Assembly (NCBI GenBank): GCA_964017195.1 | Contig: OZ024895.1 | Location: forward strand, 29,867,375 to 29,931,374 | Reading direction: 5' to 3' | DNA from: Siderastrea radians | Taxonomy: Eukaryota > Cnidaria > Anthozoa > Scleractinia > Rhizangiidae | DNA: 64,000 nucleotides | Shown here: piece after piece, positions 1-11,730 of the stretch | Layout: the number at the start of each line of letters is the position of its first letter | Position numbering within the stretch: position 1 is the first letter of the stretch | Notes under the pieces: generated by a model | Databases searched by the model: none | What the model was told of the DNA's origin: nothing | The model's input: the letters and a program-made list of their open reading frames with translations, nothing else | Translations under genes and position numbers: made by a program

Positions 1-90
1 CCATTTGGTAACGGCAGCTGCGTGTCAGAGAAAGACCTGAATCGTAACAGCTTTTACTCCAAGAAATTCAACGTTTCTTACTCTAGGCAG
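1..90 (+). CDS. Gene 1 exon (first in window, partial)
   Basis: Open in frame 1 from the window edge ([12 protein letters not shown]...) to the donor CAG/GTAAAG. It corresponds to gene 2 exon 6 (35389-35472), which has DPFNNGSC at the same place. The acceptor lies outside the window. Confidence 0.85.
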
Positions 91-941
91 GTAAAGCACA
101 CAAAAGCTACCATTCGTTGTTTTATTTCATGTCAGGTGTCATGTGTCACTCTTCTTCCCGTCCCCTTCAGTGGAAGGGAGGAGGCGGAAGAAACTCCCTG
201 AGAAATTTACATAAACAATGGTTTGTAACGATAAAGAAAAAAACAACAAGGTGCAAGGGACTGATGGTGAACGTCTTACACGGTTTAAGGACTTTTAACA
301 ACGACCTTTAACAGAAACCTTGTTTACCAACTTAACTAGTGGAACAAACGCCGCGGGATAGAAGCCAAAAGCTACCTGCATCTTACAAACAACTTATTGA
401 CAAAGTTATTTAAACAGACAAACAGTTGATCGACTGAACAAACATATAGATTGCATAACAATACATCGACAAATATTACATTAACAAATGACGGATCGAA
501 ACGCATCCATCCCTTTTTCCTCATTTTCCATCCGTGCAGATATTCAGTCAGTCCTTTAGTCAACCACTCTTTCAGCCGGGAAAGATAAAAAAAAATTAAT
601 ACCTGTTTCAATTCCTCATTCTTGCAACCTCGGAGCTAGGTCGCGAACTAACCAGACGCTGCTCAAATATTAATTAAGTCTGGGGTTCAAACCAACGCCG
701 CATTGGTGAGACGCGAGTGCTCACACCATCTTGACAGCTGTGCTTTTCAAATTGGACGGTTACAGTTTTTTAATCACTTAGGCCCGTTTCTAACGTCGTG
801 GTACTGCCGTGCCTAACTCAATTGATCGAATTAAATTCTAGTTTAGCACGGCAGTAGCACGACGTTTGAAACCAAGTGGTGCTACTGCCGTGTAGCACGG
901 CAAGCTTCGCTGTGCTACACTGCAGTTATTAGTACGACTTG

Positions 942-977
<36 letters not shown>

Positions 978-3900
978 TTCCCTAAAGCTTCATAAGTTAT
1001 AAATACAGTAGAATACATCTTAAAAGATGGCTCAACCCCTTCCTCTCAGCTCTACCGGACTGTAAGTCTCAATATTGATATGCACTTTCACCAGTTGCAC
1101 GACTTGTACGACTCGTACTAGTCGAAAAGACCCCTTTCCTAACAGCTCGTCTGTACTGTAAGTAAGAGTAATGTTATGCAATTTCACTACTTGAACGACG
1201 TCTTGAACGAGACGTACGGGTTGAAAGGACCACCCTCCTTACCTCTCAAATGGACTGTAAGTCTCCATAATGATATGCAATTTCACCAGTTGAACGACTC
1301 GTACGGGTTGACTAAGGCCCTTCCACATAACTCCTCTCAAATTCAAAGTGTCCATAATGAGATACAGTTTCACCAGGTGCGCGACTCGTGAGAGTCGTAC
1401 GAGTTGACCTTCCCTGAAACAACGCTCAAATTCTAAGTGTCTGTAATGATATGCAAAGGCACCAATATATGCCTCATGTTGTTTAACTGAAACGTCTCAC
1501 ATTCACCCCTTCACGACTTGTACAACTCGTACGTGTTGCACCACTTGAATCTTCACTTTCACGACTTGAACAAGTGGTGAGTATTGGACAACCCTCAAGT
1601 TTTGTTTTCGGCGACAGCTGTTTTATTCGACTGAGTTAAATTAAATTCGAAGTCTCAAACCAAGTCGTGCTACAGTCGTGCTACAGTCGCGATACAGTTA
1701 TTTGAGCTCGGCAGGGCAGGAGCATGGCCGTCCGTCCATCCATCCATCCATCCGACCGCCCGTTCGTTCGTCCATGCGTTCTTTCTATTTTTTTTCTTTC
1801 CCATTTGATTCCTCCTTTTTTTACTTACTTTCTTCTTCTTAATACTGATTATGTAATTGGTTGAGTAAATCATTTAATATATACTTAAATACGTAGGCCT
1901 GTATGAACTCCTGCCAGGCAGAGAAACAAAAGGCAGACTGTGGGTGCGCCGAGGAACAGTTTCCCTCAGACGCAGAAATATGTAACTTACGGAACTCAAC
2001 TACAGGTAGTTATTATAAATTTATCTTGCTCTGTTATCCCTTCACGTGGAATTGAGTAACAAATCGCTAATACTTCAGCAACACTGGCACTTTTCGCAGT
2101 TAGGTCCGTCGATGCAGTAAGCAAGCAACTGACCGGCATTCCCAACTCAGCAAACTCGACGGCTGTGTGCATAAATGCTTTTCCTTCTAAGAGTTTTTAT
2201 GGGTGCAGCACTCAGAATGTCCAAATCAATATTTACAACTCCAATTGTTAAAATTAAGTAATGGAATTTTGAACTTTTAACAGCCTTGCAATCTGACTTT
2301 GAGGACTACCACATTCGTAAAGAGACTCAGAAGGGATTTGTTTTTAGCTTGTAGAACTGCTGCAAGAATTTCAACTTTTCAAAGCATAAACCAATCCGGT
2401 TTCTATGTTTGTCATCGTGAAGTGCCTTAAAGTAGGTCTCCAGTCATGCTGGCGAATAGTTCATTTTTATTCACTGGCACGAGGTCACCACCCCTCATAT
2501 GGCACCATTTTGGCTTTTCAATTAAGTGCTATATTCTAAACCAAATAGAAGATGGTATTCTCATCTTCTCTAAGAAAACAGAACATTCTTGAGGCTTAGA
2601 GAGACTGATAGCAGTTTTGCTAGAGCTTAAGCAGACGTGCTTTATTTTCTTGGAGAACACGAAACACCCTCTTTCATATTACTAAAGGCCCGTTTACACA
2701 TGCGATTTTTGGAGCAATTTTTGTCGCGCTCTCCAATGCAACTTTTGTCGTAAGTGTAAACTAGCAGCGGTTTTGCTGCGATTCTAGTGCGATATTTTCT
2801 GCAATATCTCCCAGTTCGCTACCAAGTAGCATCAAGTTTCGAACATGCTCGAAACCTCTGCGATGTTGCGGCGATAAATCGCACAGAAATTGCCGCTAGT
2901 TTACACTTGCAATTTTTATCGCGAGCTCGAGTGCGACAAAAATTGCACTGAAAAGTGGGACAAAAAGTGCACAAACAATCGCATGTTTAAACGGGCCTTA
3001 ATAAGAAAACTATCTGTATGCTCAATCGACATAAACGACTCTGGAAGTTCATTATCCTTTCTATGCTTGGAGAAATCTATAAATTGAGAGGTATTTACCA
3101 ATATATCTCGCTGTTGACATGAATTATAAGACCAATACTTTATTGTCTATGTTTTTTTTTGCTAGCAAAATGTTTAGAAAAAATCCAATTAAAACTGCTG
3201 ACGGGAGAACTTAACTGCGATAGAGACTGCCCTACACCTTGCAGGTAACGTAAGCGTAACGGGAAGAACAATGACCACAGCAACATCAACGCAACACCGA
3301 CCAAATTCTACGCGATACAAATCAAAAATATAAAACGCCCTCAAAACTAAAATGTGGGGTTACGATTTAGGCAGATTCAAAATATATTCTAAGACACACA
3401 AACCAAATGAATCATCTTTGCAGGTAAATTAGCAGCCGTTGTCAGAAAACTATTTTCCCTCATTGCTGTTTCTTCAATTAGTTTAGAAAAAAGTGTAGAA
3501 AAATGATATAGCGCTTTTTTGATGCAGTGAAAAATTTCACTTTTATATATAACGGACTATTCGCTCTGAGTGTAAAAATTATCCTTAAAATAAGAGGAGA
3601 GATTTTCTCCATTTGCGAGAAAACACGAAATCCACTCGAGAGAATTTATGTTTTGTATCTACCACATACTAATTTGGGATTCACATATTTCAAAGAACCC
3701 AAAAGATATTCAAAATTAACAAGGTTTCATTCCTGATAGCACCCCTAAAGCTTTCAGGGATTTCAGAATTTCTCACACCTCTAAAGATTCCAGAGAGGTC
3801 TCAGATTTCAGATACCCCTTAAACATTCCAGAGAGGTTTTAGAATTTCTTATACCACTAAACCTAAAGTTACGCTGAAGTTATTCTAGCCTTCAAGATAA

Positions 3901-6900
3901 AGCTTAATTACCAAATACAGTCGTAGCAGCTTTGTCACTTTGATCAAGATGAATTAATGGCGGCAAAGCTAAATTCTGCTGGTAAATTGGGTTCACCAAT
4001 TGATCATGAATTCTCAAGCTGTGATACTGTTTGCAGGGTTTGTCGTTCTTAGAGCCGTTTAACCGTCGGAGGCACAAGCAAAGTCGCATCCCCTCCCCAT
4101 GATGGTACAAGGTGGAACGGGTGTTGATGGAGTTCCTTCTTAGGTTTTCGTCATGGTACAATATTTTGAAAAGATTTTTGTTGCTGACATTTTGGAATTT
4201 TTCACCTAAAAAGGGTAAAAAACACGCATTTATCTTCAAGCATGGCTTGACCACCTGCTACTTATGGCGTCATATCTCGTAACCATAGCAACTGATTCTC
4301 ACCCACCTTCTGTAAAAATGTGTCTAAGGGATATGCGCACACTAGTGAGCTACTGAAAACGGCAGGTCTAGAAAATAATTCGGTCTAGATAATAATTCGT
4401 CTTGAACGCCCGAGGGTTAAACTATCTGTGCCACTGTGTATGCTAGCTCTTTGTCAATAGCTTGGGCTCAGTTAGATTGCAAGACACCTAAGAACCGCTG
4501 AAAAGAATAATATTTTCTGAAAGGATCCGCGAGTCGTGTTAGAAGATTCAGAATTACTGAACCCTTTGACATTCAGAGGTAACTAGCCTTTTTTAGTCCT
4601 TGTCAGTGTCAAGGGCTCTGAACACTTTTGCAATCTGTGAGTGCTAACCATGCCTTATTTTGTTGTTCATTTGAGTGTTAGGGGGCGCATAAATTCTGAA
4701 CTCAAACAGAATCAGAAAAAAACAGCTCTTTTTGTTCAGTTAAATGTTAAAGGGATAAAAAATTCAGAAACCCTTTAGAATCAGAGGTAACTTGTTGTTT
4801 TGAATAGTAAGTGTTAGTTAGGGGTTTAGTAAATTTGTATTTCTTTAAGAAAAACGAAAAGTCACCAAAAAAGGGCATTTGACGGAATCGGAAAATCTGT
4901 TCTTTTGCTCCTCGTGACCTTGACAGAATATATAAAAAAAATATCAATGTGTCATGGTAAATTTACCTGAATTTGCCTAAATCGTAATGCCGCATTTAGT
5001 TTAGAGGGCGATATAGACACGCAATACGCGTAGAGATGATGATGGTTTGTTTCACAATATTACTTTAAATTTAAAATATTGTTAGTGCCAAATGACTGTT
5101 CATGACAATCCATGGGTTTTGGCACCACCGTCCGGCCCCGCCTTAATACCTTCAGCCCCGCATTCTTCCCCCTCCCTACTTTAAATTAACTAACATGCAA
5201 CCGGTTAACGAACAGCGTGACTACGTGACAGTTTAGTTAAAGTCCGTTTTGTGCTATGCAAATAAGGTAATCCTTGACTTATTATTGTTACGAATTAACC
5301 GCATCTTTAATTTATCGAATGTAAATTAAAAAGTTTACTTTCATTTGGTAACATTGAAAGCCTTATAATAACAACAGCATTAACCAAAACGAACCGAAAA
5401 ACAGAAATACTTTCAATCGATTAATGTGTTTTTTTATTGCAAAGTGAGATTCAGTTCGGAACGACGTTGTCGATGGGTCATTGGCCTTCAGATGGATACG
5501 AGGTAATCAAATTACTTTAATTGTGTTTCTTCGGTAGCATCTAAATAAGGTTGTTGCACTTTGTTAGAGCAACGGCTATGCATACGTTCATCAATCGTGG
5601 ATATTTGTTTTTTTATTTTGTTGAAGTCAATAATATTTTGCTTTAATGCGTTCTTGTCTTCCCAGGCTATTCTCGAGAGTCGAGTTAAGAAAAGTAGCGT
5701 TCTCGCAAACGAGCAACAATATGGATATTTTCTAAGGTATGTACGCACGCACAAATAATCATTGTACACAAATGTACGCATACAGCTGAAACTTAGCTCT
5801 CGGAAGTATATATAATGGGTGAGGGGGTACCCCGCATGAAGTTTCTATTGAAGTTTCCAAGACGATTTATCACCTACACCCACAGTTTTCAGTCGCTAAA
5901 TGCTTATCCCTTCGAAAAATCCTGACAAGCGTTTGGTGAGAATCGTTTGCTGCGGTTACGAGATATGTCGTCGTATGTTGTAGGGGTCACAACGTTTAAA
6001 AAACGTGTTTTTCACCGTTTTAGGTCAAAAAATACACAAAATGTTGGCAAAAGCAGCAAAAGCCAACAAAAGCAGCTTAACCTTGCGACGTCTCCAAACG
6101 TTTCTCTCATTATTCATAACATTTTATGTGCCCATCGCAAACCTTTTTTAATTATTTTTATTTCAAAATTTTCCGCTTTCCTCTTTAAAATGAAAATTAT
6201 AACGTTCTTTTTATATTGTTTAAATCAATTTAGTGTTCTTGTTTTAGCTTCGGTTACTTGACCAATTTGGGCGTTTACCGAGGTTTGGAAATATTAGGGA
6301 AAAAAAAAACATCCAAGATGGTGGCTCCATGATGGCCGCCCGTTTGAAAATTATCACGTAATAACATGTTTCGGGCTTGTTCTGCAGACCTCAGTGGGAA
6401 CATTTTTTAACGTTAAAAATTTGCTCCAGTTGCTTTGTGAGCAAAATTTTCCCCTTTTTTTATTTTTTATTATTATTTTTTATAATACACGCAAATTAAG
6501 TTAAGGAGAGTGGCGGGATCGAAATACGAAAAAGAAAAAGGAATAGGGTCAAAGGTTTAGTATTATTATGATGGGTCAATTACAATTTACACCTCTCTTC
6601 AATAACACGCAAAGCCCCTCCAACGATTGCGTTTTATACCATCGCTTATCATCGTAGCCAATCGGAAGTCTCCGTAAACAGAGAACTTCAGGTCAGCGGA
6701 TTCAAAAAGTCCGTTGTGCACACCATTTGACAGACTTTGATTAACGTTGTCTTTTACGTCCCGTCAGTATTTGTAAACGTTATCATGATCGATGGAAGTA
6801 AAACACGCAATCATTGGTCAGGCTTTGAATTTCAGTGTTAGCTCTTTGAGCTAAGTCGTCACCCTATATACATGTTGATTTGACCGTTGTGCAATTTGCC

Positions 6901-9900
6901 ACAAACGTTTAACCCATATGTCCGTTACAACCCTAAAGACGGAGATGAAGTAGACACGTATAATAAGCATGCGTTGCATTGTCCGTTTGTTCGTTTGCTT
7001 ATATTCACCATCCAGTGAGAACTTTCTTCAAGTTAAAGTCTTCTACGAGCAACTCAATTATGAAAAAGTCACCGAGAGAATCAGCTATGAGGTATTTATT
7101 TGAATTCAGTGGTTGTCGTTGTTTTTGTCTTATATTCCTATTTACCAAAACCCTCCCTAAAAAAGGAACGGGTTAGGGGGGAGGGGGTGGTCACTACAAT
7201 ACATTGTAGTGAACAAATGGTATAAAAACGGGCATAAATGAGTGAAAGGGATCTCTACTAAAGTCTACTAGCAATGACTTTTGGGTTTACACCGCATTCA
7301 AGTGGGATGCCCTATGCTGAGGTACACAAAGACTCCTGCGAAGATAAGAGCTCCTGAGAAGATGTCAAGTAAAAAGGGCACTTTTACATTTTCAAACTTA
7401 CTTGTTCCATGCCCAACGCCCCTAGTTTCTGAATTTATTTTCCATGTAAAATGACAGTTAGAGGGAGTGGAAGGGTACAACTGAAACTATTTGAAAAGGT
7501 GCATTTTATTTATTGAATTGTCGTAGCAATTAAGAACCTTCCTTCTAATGTCATTCTACTTCAACCATTTAAGCTCAATATTTGATACCGACCCTTTTCT
7601 TCATGAGTTGCAATGTCTGCAGACAAGATGTTGCAGGACGCAGGGGCAGAGTTGGTGCTGTGGTGTTTGCCCTAACCAGGCCTGCCTCCAATGGGGCTTT
7701 GGTTCGAATTCGAATCTTGGGTTGTAAGTGTGCGAGCTGTGAGTTCTGATCGTTGCTTAAATGAGCTGCTACACTCTATTGAAAACAGAATTTCCAAATT
7801 TTATCCGAAATTTAGGTGTTTCCTGTTCGTAGAGACTGTTATGTGCTAGTTTCGTTAAACAGAGACAATTTCATTCAACTTATTTAATTTTACCATATTT
7901 TGAACGCATCCATGAGGAGGCCGGCTTCGGACAGCACTTTTATAGCAGGTCCAAATTGCTCATTTGGTGCAATGGCTCAACGAAGACTCTTGTTTTGTTT
8001 TGTTTTTTTTTATTGTTTGCCTGTTTGTTTTTTTTCTTTTGTTCTGTTTGCTTTTCTTTTTGTTGTTGTTGTTGTTTCATTAAGGATATGTGTTAAAAAC
8101 TATATGCGACACTTTTTCAATTGACATTTAATGCTATTTGGTGTAATGAGGTATTGCTTGGAAGCTCCGCCATTATAGTCCATCAGCTGAGATCCGAAAA
8201 TTTAGGTTTATGGCTCACTTGAGGGAAACAGCCAAAACATGTCTTATTTTAATCTTTGACTATAAAGCATCATAAAATGTATGATAGCAAGGATACAACA
8301 ATAGCTTTCACTTTGTAAATCGATTTTAAATTTGCCCCTCATACCCTCCTTTTGGCCGTCATTTTGGATTTCTGGGGAAGGCTACAAAGTTGCTTGTATT
8401 CTTTTAAATAAAAGTGAACGAATCGCGTTTCAAACGCAAATTTAGAACGTATTGGAACTACAAAGCATGATTTCGGTTTATTGTAGTGCTTGAATTATAA
8501 CTACGTGACGTCATATGTGACGTCACAACGCGGAGAACGCAAGTGGATAAAATATATGCATTCATTGCAAGTGTTTTGAATAAAGCCCCCTCAAAAACTA
8601 TAATCTGTTTCCTACCCCCAGCCACGCCCACGTTCCAAACACGTAGTCTCACAAACATTCAACAGCTTTTCGCCCCGGTGCGAAAGCGTTTCCTCTGCAC
8701 CATGACCAATGGCGGAAGAATGCATTATATGCAGTTTTTTGGATTCAAAGCTAACCCAGTGCAGAGGTATTTCTTCATGGGTAACCTTAAATCGTCCTGT
8801 CGTGATCCTAGAGTGTACTGTGAGTGGGACTGGAACATCTTTCTGTCCAGATGGGGGCTGTAATCCTTTCGGACGGAACGAAGCTGACAAGACCATTGAG
8901 AACACCATTAATCTCGACTGCAAGACAGGAGGAGGCTACATCGGGTTCAGGGCTAGTTTTGCCGCGACTCAAAGACGGGTGCTTAATGACACAAGGCGTG
9001 GTGTGTACAGGAAGCTTCTTCAAGAGCATTTGTCTATTACTTCATCCCAGACCTACAACCATGAGGAGTTGAAGAAGACATCAAAGCTGTAGGAAGGCTG
9101 GTGGATCCTTTTCGAGGATGTATTCACCAATCCATGGAAACAAGACCCAGCGTTCACGAGCTTGTCCACGGGTATCGAAGCCACAACGGACGTAAGTGAT
9201 GACTTACTGCAGGCCAATATCAAGGGGAAGCAGGCAGCGAATGACTTTGTAGTGAACCGTTGCTCATTCAATCCTACTTCAGATAATTTTGATCCATTGA
9301 AGAAAGCCAAGCTGAAGTCTTTTAAGGATCTGAAAGCTCTGCGTAAGGTCCACAACAAGGATCTAGTATTTCCTCTTCCTATGAACCGTGATGTGTTTGC
9401 TCGGACGGCACTTCTCGGACAGTTTCGTCAGATTGACATGAAAGTTGTTTTCACCTATCCTCATGGTCCTCTTCCTTGGTCTCTTACCAATCTTTATGGA
9501 CTCCCGCGAAAGACAAGCAAAGCCAAACCCTCCCAACAGCTAGAGCGACGCATCATAGTCACTGAGAAATACCCAGAGAACACAGCTACGTTCCATGTAG
9601 TCGCTGAGAGCGTGTTTGAGTTAGTAACGAGCACCGGCAGCAGGCACGTAGACGTAGTGTTCGACATGTATCGCGAGGTATCGATAAAAAATGTCGAAAG
9701 ATTGAAAAGAGTGGTTACGTTTAACGATGTGCAATACAAGCTGCTCAGTGTCCCCGCAAACACACCTGAGATCGTCAAATTCCTCGTGCCACAGTAGAGG
9801 ACATTAGCATTCGGAGGGAGGCACGGCAACCGGATCATGTACGTGACAACCGAAAATCAGTGCTGGCGACTAGACGCAGCCACATGCGAACCTGTTCCTG

Positions 9901-11730
9901 AGCTAGAGTGTAATCACGAAGAGGCTGATACGCGTACGGTTCTCCATGCTCGGCATGCAGGAGGCACGTACGTCATCCACTCTGATGACACTGATGTGTT
10001 TGTCCTAATGCTTGCTCATAACCGAAACCTTGGAAAGTGCTACGTGAAGAAAGGAAGAGGCGCGAATACCAGAATAATAGAATTTTCTATGGTTTTTAAC
10101 AGCTTGGAGAAGTAACGCGACCCAGGCATTGACAAGTACTGCTTCATGAAAGCCCTAGTCGGTGTACCAGCGATCACAGGCTGTGATACAACCTCTGCCT
10201 TCTACGGTAAAGGGAAATGGAAAGCAGTATAGCTTCTCCAACGAAATGAATGGTACGTCCGAGCTATGGCGAGTATCGGGGAGGAGTGGGCAGTAACTGA
10301 AGAGACCTTTTAAGATACGGAGGCACTCGTGCGTCAGCTGTACGGGAAGAAGTGCCAGAGTGTGGATGTGCTACGCTATGAGATTCACTGCGCCACAGGC
10401 GGGAATGTCGAGACAGAGGCTCTGCCGCCGTGCGAGTCACATCTACGACTTCACGTAACAAATGCAAATTATCAAGCAGCAATCTGGAGAAGAGCCATCG
10501 TTCCACGTCCGGTAATTCCCTCCCCTCATGGGCACGGCTGGAAAGTAGACAATATCTCTAACGGCGTGGAATTTTTGTGACTTAGATCTATACCGGCTCC
10601 AGAAGAGGTCCTGGAACTACTCTCCTGTAGAAGAACTGCTGCTACATGAAGTATGAGAGTGGGGATAGTTACTCTGAAGATGTAGAGGATTGATACGGAT
10701 AAGTACGTTAACAAGTGTGGGTCACTTGCAATGGCAAACAGAAATATAGTTATTACCTTTTGTGGTGTCTTTCTTCAGGTTCGATACAGTATCCCTCTTG
10801 ACGGAACACATGTTGTATAACGCTTTCTGCAACTCATGCGTAGGAAGGTTTTTCTTTTTTCAGCTACGTGACATGAACGTATGTTTATGTTATAGATCCC
10901 ATATGCAAGTGACAGCGGTGAAGAGGGACGTTATAAGATCGTGGCGCTTCTGTACTCAAACAAGCACTAGACTAAAGTGTGGACCTAGCTATCTACGCTG
11001 ATTTGTGGTATATTGATTCATGGTGTAGTATGCTTAACTAAACGTAGAAAAAGACATTAGCAAGAGCTTTAAAGCGGGTTTTTCTAGCATTGTGATGTAA
11101 AGCGCCTTAATGGTAATGTAGTTATTTCAGATGATTGAGATAGCTGTTGAATAAACAAGCTAGAAAACAAAATGGTGGTCACTGTGACGTCATTTACGAC
11201 GTCATCAGAGCTTGAATGACCGTAAACAATGCTGAAATAATATCTCAGATGCGTGTTATTCCAAATATACGTCTAGGCAAAAAATCATGTGCATTTGAGA
11301 AAGAATGGCATTTTTAACGGTTTTTTTAGAAATCCAAGATAGCGACCAACGGGAGCGTTTGAGGGTCACATTTAAACTTCGATTTACAGAGTGAAAGCTA
11401 CCGTTTTATCCTTTATACATTTTTATGAGGCTTAATAGTCAAAGATTATGATTATACAAGTTTCGTTTGTTCCCCTTAAGTGAGCCATACGACCTCCCTA
11501 GCTGATGGACTATTAGGGCTAGCATATCCAGATACATTACGACAACAATTTACTTTGTCAATTCTTAGGGTGTTAACCTAGTTGCCGATATTGGAGGTCA
11601 GCTGGGGCTTTGGATTGGTATATCAGTGCTTACATGCTGCGAATTCCTGGAACTGGCGTGGGTGATAATACACACGTTTGTTGGTCGTGTTTCACAAAGG
11701 AACATTATCCACGTGAAGCCACAACCTTGA
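1..11730 (+). CDS. DEG/ENaC/ASIC-type sodium channel, gene 1 (3' part, last seven exons)
   Basis: This is a degenerin/epithelial-sodium-channel family subunit, a trimeric plasma-membrane cation channel. Only the C-terminal 214 residues lie in the window. I joined exons 1-90, 1897-2005, 3166-3244, 5445-5502, 5666-5736, 7016-7091 and 11569-11730 (stop TGA). Every junction is AG/GT and the frame stays open throughout. The product carries the cysteine-rich ectodomain (KCLE start, CPTPC), the pre-TM2 segment ([16 protein letters not shown]) and a TM2 beginning at [19 protein letters not shown], with the Gly-x-Ser selectivity filter. Exon lengths and phases mirror gene 2 about 6 kb downstream, so the two are tandem paralogs. 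The N-terminus, TM1 and thumb start lie left of the window. The last intron contains a 3.35-kb transposon. Ligand (peptide, proton or other) cannot be told from sequence. Confidence 0.9.
781..980. repeat. Nested inverted copies of a ~30-bp motif
   Basis: Three copies of a GTTTCAAACGTCGTGCTACTG-type motif lie at 785-814 (+), 842-873 (-) and 941-980 (+), so 785-873 can fold as a hairpin. A diverged piece recurs at 48407-48450. This is probably the terminal part of a non-autonomous element in the first visible intron of gene 1. Confidence 0.6.
1025..1465. repeat. ~95-bp minisatellite, about 4-5 units
   Basis: Diverged units carry a GGACTGTAAGTCTC-type stretch, then GATATGCAATTTCACCAGTTG, then ACGACTCGTACGGGTTG. 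Each unit includes a small palindromic ACTCGTACGAGT-like core. The unit lies between the hairpin repeats at 781-980 and related half-sites at 1650-1695, so it may be the body of one element. Confidence 0.6.
1897..2005 (+). CDS. Gene 1 exon, cysteine-rich ectodomain
   Basis: Acceptor TACGTAG before GCC and donor ACAG/GTAGTT, 109 nt, ending in phase 1. It encodes ACMNSC...ADCGCAEEQ...EICN and aligns with gene 2 exon 7 (ACMRSC...ADCGCADAH...VCN). Confidence 0.9.
2684..3000. mobile_element. MITE with long inverted repeats, AAGGCCCGTTTA termini
   Basis: The left end AAAGGCCCGTTTACACATGC is matched in reverse at the right end (2975-3000). The similarity continues inward through GTGTAAACTAGC, so each arm is about 100 bp. 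The terminal sequence resembles hAT-type MITEs, but I could not fix a target-site duplication. It lies in gene 1's intron between exons 1897-2005 and 3166-3244. Confidence 0.7.
3166..3244 (+). CDS. Gene 1 exon, KCLE/CPTPC segment
   Basis: A T-run and GCTAG acceptor precede it, with donor TGCAG/GTAACG. It is 79 nt, the same length and phase as gene 2 exon 8. It encodes KCLEKI...[11 protein letters not shown]. Confidence 0.9.
4059..4420. mobile_element. TTAA-flanked MITE, TTAACC-GTCGG family
   Basis: It is bounded by TTAACCGTCGG on the left and CCGAGGGTTAA on the right. The interior shares CTCGTAACCATAGCAAC, AATGTGTCTAAGGG and AACGGCAGGTCTAGA with copies at 21005-21674 and 38570-38890. TTAA targets with CCC/GGG ends are typical of piggyBac-derived MITEs. 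There is no coding capacity. Confidence 0.65.
5445..5502 (+). CDS. Gene 1 exon, post-CPTPC strand
   Basis: Acceptor TTGCAAAG and donor GAG/GTAATC. It is 58 nt, identical in length and phase to gene 2 exon 9. It encodes [14 protein letters not shown], matching [14 protein letters not shown] in gene 2. Confidence 0.9.
5666..5736 (+). CDS. Gene 1 exon, variable pre-TM2 segment
   Basis: Acceptor TCTTCCCAG and donor TAAG/GTATGT, 71 nt, ending in phase 2 like gene 2 exon 10 (80 nt). It encodes [17 protein letters not shown] and then a short aromatic stretch. The 9-nt length difference keeps the frame. Confidence 0.85.
5818..6300. mobile_element. Reverse-oriented copy of the TTAACC-CTCGG MITE family (approximate bounds)
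   Basis: GAGAATCGTTTGCTGCGGTT and ACGAGATATG read as the reverse complement of the conserved CATATCTCGTAACCATAGCA core of the copies at 4059 and 21005. Further on is CCAAGATGGTGGCTCC, the reverse of their GCCGCCATCTTGG. I could not place the TTAA ends, so the bounds are approximate. Confidence 0.4.
7016..7091 (+). CDS. Gene 1 exon, wrist/pre-TM2
   Basis: Acceptor ATCCAG and donor GAG/GTATTT, 76 nt, identical in length and phase to gene 2 exon 11. It encodes [19 protein letters not shown], the conserved strand leading into TM2. Confidence 0.9.
7630..7725 (+). repeat. Possible tRNA-like (SINE head) fragment
   Basis: GGCAGAGTTGG resembles an RNA polymerase III A box and GGTTCGAATTCGAATC, 58 bp further on, resembles a B box. 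No cloverleaf with paired acceptor stem is evident, so this is at best a decayed SINE head inside an intron. Confidence 0.25.
8505..8527. promoter_or_regulatory. Paired CRE (TGACGTCA) palindromes in left TIR
   Basis: Two perfect CREB/ATF octamers are separated by TATG, making a 20-bp palindrome. It lies about 180 bp upstream of the first ATG of the nuclease relic. The opposing arm keeps a mutated pair at 11184-11206. A promoter role for the element is inferred. Confidence 0.45.
8700..10705 (+). pseudogene. Decayed PIN/FEN-like nuclease protein of the TIR element
   Basis: Fragments in all three frames belong to one protein: 8709-9092, 9162-9794 and 9837-10115, then pieces to about 10700. Recognisable blocks in order are [20 protein letters not shown]-like [79 protein letters not shown], and [12 protein letters not shown] then PSPHGHGW. 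I recognise this block order from uncharacterised proteins repeated in many aquatic animal genomes. The acidic blocks EADT, DTDV and GCDT resemble the metal-binding carboxylates of PIN/FEN nucleases; that assignment is inference. Family members usually end in a cysteine-rich CXC segment after VLELLSC, but here stop codons interrupt it. At least five stops or frameshifts show the copy is dead. Confidence 0.65.
11569..11730 (+). CDS. Gene 1 terminal exon, TM2 and C-terminus
   Basis: Acceptor ATTCTTAG and stop TGA at 11728-11730, 54 codons. It encodes TM2 with the Gly-Ile-Ser filter and a short cytosolic tail ending KPQP. It begins only 49 bp after the right end of the transposon in the preceding intron. 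Confidence 0.92.
   Translation, partial: GVNLVADIGGQLGLWIGISVLTCCEFLELAWVIIHTFVGRVSQRNIIHVKPQP

Larger units (their letters stand above)
8169..11519 (+). mobile_element. 3.35-kb TIR transposon with PIN/FEN-like nuclease coding relic
   Basis: The arms 8169-~8530 and ~11180-11519 are inverted copies. Both begin GCC-TAGTCCATCAGCT, then share ATGGCTCACTT, AATCTTTGACTAT, AGCTTTCACT and TGTAAATCGA, and a TTGGATTTCT block, and end in paired TGACGTCA-type sites. Identity is uneven (about 70-80% by eye), so this copy is old. Between the arms lies one decayed coding region (8709-10700). I see no DDE-transposase motif. Target-site duplication is unclear. It sits in the last intron of gene 1, with its right end 49 bp before the terminal exon. 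Confidence 0.75.
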
